The notes beneath the pieces were generated by a model, which saw only the letters and a program-made list of their open reading frames with translations, was not told where the DNA came from and searched no databases. A program made the position numbers and the translations under genes. Positions 56,360 through 64,000 of a DNA stretch of 64,000 nucleotides are shown piece after piece. The DNA is taken from positions 73,517,187 through 73,581,186 of the forward strand of contig NC_068355.1 of assembly GCF_020536995.1 (NCBI RefSeq), in the 5' to 3' direction. Positions within the stretch are counted from its first letter, which is position 1. Every line of letters starts with the position of its first letter. This stretch comes from Dreissena polymorpha (lineage: Eukaryota; Mollusca; Bivalvia; Myida; Dreissenidae).

Positions 56360-57489
56360 TCTACTGTAATGTTAATTATTAAATTCATGTATTTTTTCTA
56401 TAGTTTCAATGGATCAATACTTTTTCATCGTGTGCATTTATTCGACACCTTTATGTGCAATGGTAGACAATTTAACGACAGATCATGTCTGGTTGCCCTT
56501 AAAACGACAATTTTACTCTGCAAAGGGAGTGATGAAAACTAAAGATCTTCTTCCAGCTCCACGCGCACTCCGCTCCTTGTATGGCCTATAGACGCCACGG
56601 GCTGTGGACTCGAACCGCAGAACGGTTTCCTCAGCACATTGAGCGTACTGGGTACCGCCGACCTTCGACACTTCCATTATCTTCATAGGCCATCACCTCG
56701 AAATCCTGGCCTGTATCTCTGCCACGCTCGTCCTCTACGCTGCCAGTTCCTCTGTGCCCGTCCCTCTTCCGGCGATGTAGTGAAACTGTTTTTTTTCCTA
56801 CTGACAATTACCATTCCGCTAAGCGATCCTCCCAAAATTCTGTTATTCAGCGAAGTCAGCAGGAGTAGACGTCCGGGTCGAGGGATGACGGTACTCGCTT
56901 GATTAACAGAGTCGCCCTTCGGAGTCTGCAAGAAAATCTTCTGCGAGCGACTCTCCCCCCGATCGCGACTCTCTCCCGATCGCGACATGCATTCCCCAGC
57001 TGCTGACCGAGCTCTCTTAAACTAATGAATACTATATAATGTATAGAGTTACCTTGATTTTTTGTACAATCGCAATTTTCTTTTACATGTTCAACTTTAA
57101 TCGCGAGCTGACAGATTCAATGCCATTGACGATTTGGCCGATCGGAAACGCTAAAATATTTTATCGTGACTTTGAAATAGAGTTAGAAAAATACGCTTTA
57201 AATAATTTAATTAAACACAAATATTGTGATTGATTTGTGTCACTTGTTTGTCGCATATTCACCGCTAAAATTGGTGTTATTAATCGCACGTGTTTCAAAC
57301 CACACGTAAATGTATGTAAATAAAAGTTATAATACGGGAGATCACATCAATTGTGTACTCAATTTGCTTAAAATGAGTTAATTTTTTTTCACCATCGACA
57401 TATATGGTATTGAAATATTTGATAAGCATGCAGTTGTCTTTCAACATGCAATGTTTTCGACACATTCATATCATACTTTTTCTAGCCGA
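56360..57489. other. Intergenic, no feature seen
   Basis: 56540-57000 is more GC-rich, with open frames on both strands (87-101 codons), but I see no family match, splice pattern or RNA structure to support a gene. Confidence 0.35.
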
Positions 57490-57672
57490 TTCATGCGAAA
57501 ATAGGTCTAACTGCACGTTGACTAGCGAAGCTAAAGCCCTGTCTGCGCAGTTGCGCAAGGTTTCGTGGTCTCATTATGTATATCCTGACATACTGCAGGA
57601 TGCGCAGGCAGGACCATAGCTACGCTAGCCGCATATGGCATAAGACCCATTGGCATGACGCGGATCTAAAAA
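57490..57672 (-). mobile_element. MITE with CGTCATG..GGGTC termini, copy 2
   Basis: Inverted relative to 28346-28608: CATGCGAAAATAGGTC at one end and GACCCATTGGCATGACGCGG at the other, with GCTACGCTAGCC and TATCCTGACATACTGCAG inside. About 80 bp shorter than copy 1. Confidence 0.6.
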
Positions 57673-60087
57673 CATATCTTTGTTTCGTATAAATGGAACA
57701 TCTTTGCACAATACTGTTCGATAGGAAATTGAAGTCAAACTGTGTTATTTATAGCGCACTGGCAAATTTCGGTAGCGTTTCAGTCTTTCAAAAACGACTT
57801 TCATACAGACTGAAGATTATGGCAATTATTTGTGGTTAGATAATGACACGATTTCTGTCTTATCATGACACTTTGTTTGTTCGTAGTTTGTGTGTCTCAT
57901 CTTTAAAGCAATACTGTGTCATCAACGTTTATCGATAGTCCATTGTGTCCTCCCCGAACGATTTAGTACCGAGTCAAAATGCATAGTTTTATGTAAACAT
58001 ATATCAAACACACAATACTATCGAAAATGGTCAACCCAATCAGTTTTGTTGTTTTCTGTTGAGTTGTAGCGAAAGTTGATAAATAATTTTCGATTGTCAC
58101 GAATTTCCTCTCCCCCCCCCCCCCCCCCAATTAACTGCGTTTTACTTATCATTATAAAACAATAATGAAATGGAATTAAAATAAAACGTTTTTCTTGAAG
58201 TAGTTTTTTTACTTTTCCGTTTTCTTCCGTTTATCTGATAAAGAATCGGCCGATATTAATTAAGTTTGGTAACTAATAACCTCAAACCTCATCTGCCCCC
58301 CCCCCCCCCCGCAGTACAAGAGATCAGTCAACAGTCAAGCGCTATCAACTAAGTTACGCAATAAACAAGCGTAACCTTATAGACTAATATTGCGTTACAA
58401 CTGTTAAACAATCGTAACCTAATACTATTGGCTGTTTTCCCGAATCTATTAATAGCCTCAGATTATGAATTACATGAACTACGTCATTAAGACGCAGCAG
58501 ATAGTGGACTATTTTAATCATTCATAAACAATCTCTTCCGCGACACGTATAATACAAAAACATGTATATACTAGTAAGCTTTCCGTAGATAGCAACGAAC
58601 TAACTTAAAATTCTCAGTTACAACTTTATCTGTTCGCTATCGCAAACAACTAAAAATGATCCGTAAAACAAAAATGTGTCTTTGTGTCTTATGAACGAAT
58701 CTGCACTAAAACTAAATTTAGATTCACATCGTACATGCATGCTGGCGAACTCGACATACAGAATTTTGCGATTGCAGAATTGCACATCTGACTTATATCG
58801 CATTGTTCGACACATGTTATTTTTAATTGTTATTTTATTTTATATTGAAATATATGTATAATCAGTTTTTTTTACACATTTTATATAAATTCATAAATAT
58901 TTGACAAAATCGTGCACACTTTATCACAAAAAAAGTTAAACTTTTGCGGAAAGAGACCCTCATAACTATACATTTTCTTAAAGAGCATTTCAAGCCGAAT
59001 TGATTTAATCAATAAAAAAAGATAGGTCATGTGATATCTAATAAAGAACTCGACGCGAATAAATGTTTTGCGACCCTCTTTTCCGGTTTCTCTCCAGTTG
59101 ATGAGGGTTTCCAGTCAACTGTCGAAGTCTCATGTAGTCTCCAACCTTAATGCAAACCAATATATGGGGTTCCCTTTTTAGAGTGTATAGCACAAACATT
59201 TGTTATAATGTGGCCTACATGCTGGTTCCAGTCAATCTCTGCGCGGCTGCCATGAATGTAATGTAACCGTCGTACAAGAAGTCGGATTTGTACTAATAAA
59301 ATTACTGCTTCTTCTGTTCTGTCGAATACATCGCAGTCATCTCCCTCACATCAGGAGATGTGAGAAAACACTTGCATAACATTATAAGTTCTTTGACGCG
59401 TATGTTTCCATGCATAAATCACGATAATGACTTTTACATATAACCTTACACTATTGCAGCAATAATCAAACAGGTAAATATATTATAATAGTAAAAAATA
59501 AAAGGTTACGTTTTCTTAAAAGTCAGACGAATTCACAAACCGTACATAACTTTCAGGTCTTTAAAGAATCATGTATTATACTTCTATTAACGAGTACACA
59601 CTAGTTATGCATTTGAGAGGAAAAGCATTGCATCGAAGGAAACCCGAAACATTGTGAGCACTGTAAACCCATTTGAGCAGTGTTCGGTATTTTACCATGA
59701 ACTTACAATGGGTAAGTTAATTGGAAAAAATAAAAATTTCCAAGTCCAATTTGAAAGAACTGTGTATTAACATTTTTTATTAAAGGTATTGGCCTACATG
59801 TAGAAAAATTCCGGACAAATTTTCTTAAAAAATGAGCGAAATGTGGCTCCCTGAAGTAGAAGATCGGGCAAAATGGGCCATGTTTAGGTATTTAGGGGAG
59901 AAAAACTGCTTTAATTTGCAAGAAACTACAATAATTTAAGGATTTATACAAACTTACACATCTCTGCCATAACCGCTCAGCAGGGTTTCTCCAGAAAACT
60001 ATGTCTTGTGGAGAAATTTGCGTTGTTGATGACCATGTTGGGAAAACATGGATACCATCTGGAGGAGACAAGGAAACCTTATATGAG
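57673..60087. other. Intergenic, no gene seen
   Basis: Poly-C runs at 58112-58128 and 58297-58310; otherwise AT-rich DNA with nothing supported. Confidence 0.4.
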
Positions 60088-61010
60088 CAGTGACTTCATA
60101 ATTCTCTTTGGTAACAAAAACCTAATTTCCAGCCAGTTTGTTGCAATTTCTTTGTTTGGTAGAGGCATATAGTAAGTGTATGCTGGCACATATGCATACA
60201 AAAGTACTTGTAAATGCCTTATGTATTATCAATTGTAAATTTTCAACATTTTCGAGTATTATTTCCTTTTTCCAACACTTTCTTGGACAATTTTAGGAAG
60301 CACTTGACTGCTTTGTCACATGAATAAATTGGTAAAGTACATAGAATGAAGTGTATATCATGATATGGGGGTTGCATGTATAAAATTGAATTAGTCACAG
60401 TTTTAAAGTAGGTGGTAGTGATGATCGCAATCCTTACTTTATTGATTCACCTTTTTAAGAGCCTCAAAAAACTTGTCAATACTTTATTACCGAAAACTTT
60501 TTTCAACCTGCTGACAACAACCAACTGCCATAGATAGGAGTTGGGTGGTGTAGAGAGGTTTCTGTTGTTTTCAGATGGTTTGAAAACAGGTGTTGAATTG
60601 ACTAGTTTCTTATACATTATATATTCAATTGACAAAAGTCATGACTTTTGGATACAGATGTCAATGAGTTAAACAGTTGATAGGCACTGTGAGCGAGTTG
60701 TATAGGAAAATGGGATACACTAAAGTCAACAATTTATAGATACCCGTTTAAAATTCATTTTTTGAAATGTTGAAATGGGGAGAGGTAGCAAGCCTTGTAT
60801 TACATGGACTCGTACATAGCATATATCTGATAAGATAAGGGGAGGTAAATAAAAAAAATAGGTAGCCATTTATTAGTGAAATTGTTTGGTGATGACTGTT
60901 TGTTGTTGACAGTGACTGTTAGTGGAAGTTTCACTTTATAACAACTTCCTTACAACCAGACTTTCAAGTACATGTTACTAATAAATGCCGATTTACATAA
61001 TATATTTCAG

Positions 61011-61100
61011 ATGGAGTCACCTACAGATCTAGAGCCGCTGCAAGACCTTTTCGCTGCTGATGCTGAGATGTTTGTAGAAGATGCTGCTTTAAATATCTGA
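61011..61100 (+). CDS. Possible orphan terminal exon in the CAGTGAC element
   Basis: A good acceptor (ttacataatatatttcag) precedes ATGGAGTCACC. The frame reads MESPTDLEPLQDLFAADAEM then FVEDAALNI and stops. Acidic, with no family match. It may be the last exon of a lost transposase. Confidence 0.25.
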   Translation: MESPTDLEPLQDLFAADAEMFVEDAALNI

Positions 61101-61207
61101 AGTGGACATAGTCTTACCACATTATATATCAGACAACAGATTCAAGTTTTAAATATCTGAAGTGGACATAGTCTTACCACATTATATATCAGACAACAGA
61201 TTCAAGT
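61088..61207 (+). repeat. Perfect 60-bp tandem duplication
   Basis: TTTAAATATCTGAAGTGGAC... occurs at 61088 and again exactly 60 bp later with no mismatch across ~120 bp; recent. The first copy contains the stop of the exon-like frame. Confidence 0.95.
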
Positions 61208-61664
61208 TTCTTAAATGATGTTGGATGAAAAGAATATCATAGAATGTATTATTAAGCATTAAAAATACATATGTCTGTATATGCGCCCACATACACTTAC
61301 TATAGGCCTCTACAAAGCAAAGAAATTGCAACAAAATAGCTGGAAATTAGGTTTTTTTGTCACCAAAAACAATTATTACGTCACTGAATTTATTGTTCAC
61401 AACTAAATATTAAATAGTATGTATTAACACCGTGTACTGATAACTTGTTGTATGCTGCTGTGTGTTTACCTTGTGACTACCGAGGTATGATTTGCGCTAT
61501 CTATGTCCGAACCACGTGGTTGTTGTACCATATAATGTAATACATGAACTGTCTTAAATTGTTACACTGATACGTATATAAATATAGCTGCTTGTTCCCG
61601 ATAATTAGCATCAATCGGTCGGCTGCTATTTCAACTTTAATATTTAATTGTGTAAGACACAATA

Positions 61665-61940
61665 ATGGTTTCAAGCACAGCGGTACTTATTCCCGCGTTA
61701 CTAGCACTATGTACCGGCCAACTCATCATTCCGCCCCGCCCCCTGGGCTTCGTGTACATGAACGGAAGTAGCAACTCACCGATCCACCTCGACGTCCACA
61801 TGGGACCGCTGTGCCCCGACAGCGCCGGCGCCTTTCCGGTTCTGCTGCAGGTGGCGCAACACTACGGACCCGCCACCCTTAAACTGACACTTCACATGTT
61901 CCCGCTGCCGTACCACCGCCAGTCGTACTTCACTGCGATC
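61665..61940 (+). CDS. Secreted thioredoxin-fold (DsbA-like) protein, exon 1
   Basis: The start MVSSTAVLIPALLALCTGQL is a signal peptide. Then come RPLGFVYMNGSSNSPIHLDVHMGPLCPDSAGAFPVLLQVAQHY and LKLTLHMFPLPYHRQSY. The CPDS site is the one-cysteine form of the DsbA CxxC centre, and FPLPYHRQ..F is the matching family motif of eukaryotic DSBA/Thioredoxin_4-like proteins. The four exons here (61665, 62569, 63027, 63689) join in frame to 219 codons. The donor is GCGATC|gtaagt, phase 0. The protein probably acts in the secretory pathway or outside the cell; its substrate is unknown. Coding GC is much higher than in the introns. Confidence 0.85.
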
Positions 61941-62568
61941 GTAAGTGAGTTTTCACTCGTCAGGATTCTAAATCGTAAGTGTTGTTATTTATCTTAAAGT
62001 TTCTTACTCGTTATTTTGTCACATATTGTGTATCGTGTGCTCAATATTTTGTTTCTTTTCTGGAATCACAGTCGCATTTCACTGACTCTTATTCGTAGTC
62101 GCTATTGATAAGTTGTTCTTTTATTAACCTATTGTCGTATTTCAAGGCAATCACCAGTGTTAGTTGTTAATTTCCTTGAGCACGATTCTTAATTCACTGC
62201 GAGAATATGCGCTTTTTTGCTCGTCACAGACGTGATTCAGTGCGAACCTTAATGCTGCCTTGTTACTTTAGTAGATTCCTGGTCGTACCTAAATTCAATT
62301 GTGATGATAAAATATTGTATTCCTCGACTCGCAATCGCTCCTCATCGTGATTGTGAGTGCCAGTTTGTTCCTTTCCTCTACCCCCAGTCGTAAGTTTAAT
62401 TTTTCTTGGGTATTTAGTACGTCGCAATTAATTAACGTCAGCCTTACTTTGAAGCCATAAAACCACACGCAACAAAACAAGCGGGCAGCACTCATTGTTC
62501 ATTCGGATGGAAAATTCAATGAAAAACTAAATGAATGTGATTTTTTAACATTTTATCCCATGTTTTAG

Positions 62569-62696
62569 GGCGCCGAAGTCGTCAAGGCTCAGAGAGGCAT
62601 TGCGCAGACATTTAACTACATCTCCGCTATTTACAACGACCTTGAAAACCTAGGCAACGCCAAAACCTACTTAATGAACGCTAACGATGTCAATAA
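62569..62696 (+). CDS. Thioredoxin-fold protein, exon 2
   Basis: GAEVVKAQRGIAQTFNYISA then IYNDLENLGNAKTYLMNANDVN, the helical insert of the DsbA fold. The acceptor tgttttag and donor AATAA|gtatat give phase 0 in, phase 2 out. Confidence 0.8.
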
Positions 62697-63026
62697 GTAT
62701 ATCTACGTTTACGATTGCATGGCCTTTTTGAGATTATGAAGGTTTCTTATTGTATGAATCTCTTTATTTTGATACAGTTTAAAAGAATGTATGCCATTAA
62801 GATATTGTTAATATAATTCGCATGAGTTTCGAATAACTGTATATGTTATGCGTGTTTTATCGTGTGTATTTATCAATTTTCTTCGTTCACTTAACGAGTC
62901 ATTTCATTACTTTACATTATCACATTTTATATTTATATAGGCATTAATCGAACAAAATTACAATTGTACTTGTATGAATACGTACCAATATGTTAAGCAG
63001 TTTATAAAACGCGGTTATTTGTTTAG

Positions 63027-63145
63027 AATGCTGACTGAAATCGCTACGTCAAGCGCTGGGGTAAACCCGGTACAGTTTGCAATGGGCTTGAATGATTTCG
63101 CCATGGAAACCAACACACGAACGGCCTGGAAATACTCCGCATCAA
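63027..63145 (+). CDS. Thioredoxin-fold protein, exon 3
   Basis: MLTEIATSSAGVNPVQFAMG then LNDFAMETNTRTAWKYSAS. The acceptor tttgtttag completes a Lys codon from exon 2. The donor is TCAA|gtaggg, phase 1. Confidence 0.75.
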
Positions 63146-63688
63146 GTAGGGATTCATGCCAGAAATAATAATACTACGAATATTTTTTCTCTTGCAATAT
63201 TATCCCCCTTTTTAAAAAGCCTATTATGATAATTATTTTGTGCTGAAAAATAATGGCTTTTTATAAACTGTACAACTCACACTGAGAAACTATTGCATGT
63301 GTTGATCAACCAGTAAAATAGTAAGATTAACGACATTCTAACAATTAATCAAACATCTACGCTGATATCGACCTGATATAACGATGCCTGCATTCTATCT
63401 CAGATTAGTGCGCCTTTATAACAGGTATGAGGTGCGACATATTTTTCGGAAACAGCTATTAAGTCTTCATTTTAGGTAGAAGTGAGTGATATTCATCAAA
63501 GACAAAGATTTTGGTACCAAGATGTAGTTCATTTAATACACAAAAAGCAACACACCCAAAACATAGCCTTAATATTGTATAACAATCTATAACAAAAACA
63601 TGGCCTTAATATTGTATAACAATCTATAATAATAACAATGCATGCGTATCAAAATTGCAAAGTGTACCGTTATAATGAAATATTCAAG

Positions 63689-63822
63689 GAGGAGTTGCCA
63701 GTACCCCTACCTTTTTTCTGAATGACGTCACAGTAGAGGCTGACCCCGGCTGGACACTTTCTGAATGGCAACAGGTCATCGACCCGCTCCTGAAGCAGGG
63801 CGACTTCCGTTCAACAAACGGG
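63689..63822 (+). CDS. Thioredoxin-fold protein, exon 4 (last seen)
   Basis: RGVASTPTFFLNDVTVEADP then GWTLSEWQQVIDPLLKQGDF. VASTPTFFLN is the cis-proline loop (TPTFFxN) diagnostic of the DsbA/thioredoxin fold. The acceptor attcaag completes the codon from exon 3. At 63822 a donor-like GGG|gtacgt follows; without splicing the frame stops four codons later (GVRDI), so the gene may end here or continue past the window. Confidence 0.82.
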
Positions 63823-64000
63823 GTACGTGATATATAAGTCGCTTTATAATTACCAGCACTTCTTCGGTTATTTCGTACTTAACACATTCATTTAACTTAT
63901 TTTACTTATTATCTCATAATTTATATATCCGGTTTCCATGTTTCCGACAGTGTTTTTACATGTTCAATTATATTTACACATTTTTTCTACTTTTTACCCT
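63823..64000. other. Window end, intron or 3' flank of the thioredoxin-fold gene
   Basis: AT-rich; no further exon seen. Confidence 0.4.

Larger units (their letters stand above)
60088..61386. mobile_element. 1.3-kb element with CAGTGAC inverted ends (transposon remnant)
   Basis: CAGTGACTTCATAATTCTC at the left is mirrored by TTATTACGTCACTG at the right. The pairing runs ~115 bp inward through TAACAAAAACCTAATTTCCAGC, GTTGCAATTTCTTTG and ATAGTAAGTGTATG. No clear target duplication. The interior holds a short exon-like piece (61011-61100), so it may be a deleted DNA transposon. Confidence 0.6.

Noticed and set aside
56540-57000. GC-richer stretch with frames on both strands, possible gene or structural RNA
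   Set aside because: No recognisable family, exon signals or RNA fold by eye.

Overview
The window is eukaryotic, AT-rich and repeat-dense. Coding exons are split by GT-AG introns, and there is no bacterial operon structure. Dispersed repeats of bivalve type (tandem ~172-bp arrays, GACGGACGGAC-type element ends, hairpin MITEs with GATTAGCCTGTGCAGTCCGC cores) point to a bivalve mollusc. The hairpin family is one I associate with dreissenid mussels (Dreissena); this assignment is from memory and not proven by the sequence.

Layout. 1-8.7 kb (+): the last four exons, stop codon and polyA signal of a glycogen branching enzyme gene (GBE1). Each of its introns carries one large tandem-repeat element, and one intron is a U12-type AT-AG intron. 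12.6-14.6 kb (-): a two-exon GNAT acetyltransferase with a YitH/HolE-like C-terminal half. 20.4-35.0 kb (+): two tandem paralogous genes of unknown function sharing a KLSRVLLYDN motif, one with a possible remote 5' exon. 36.6-46.0 kb (-): a tandem pair of TMEM53/DUF829-type alpha/beta-hydrolase genes; the proximal copy is a frameshifted pseudogene, the distal one is open. 50.6-56.4 kb: a structurally complete 5.7-kb DNA transposon (TGTCGG...CCGACA inverted termini, 5-bp TACCC target duplication). On the - strand it encodes a 955-residue protein joining a DD35E retroviral-type integrase, a catalytically complete OTU protease, a long GDNGDS/GDNAAS repeat and a C-terminal F-box-like segment. It fits the Ginger class of integrase-bearing DNA transposons. 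61.6-63.8 kb (+): four exons of a secreted thioredoxin-fold (DsbA-like) protein with a CPDS monothiol site.

The rest is intergenic or intronic DNA full of non-autonomous elements: pearl/Helentron-like units ending in hairpin + CTCTTGTT, TTAA-flanked MITEs, a hAT-like foldback with an 8-bp duplication, tRNA-like Pol III units, an interstitial telomeric inversion and several micro/minisatellites. The host genes are unrelated housekeeping or lineage-specific genes and do not form a pathway. The most unusual item is the transposon: its one protein pairs integration with two ubiquitin-system modules (deubiquitinase-type OTU plus F-box-like).
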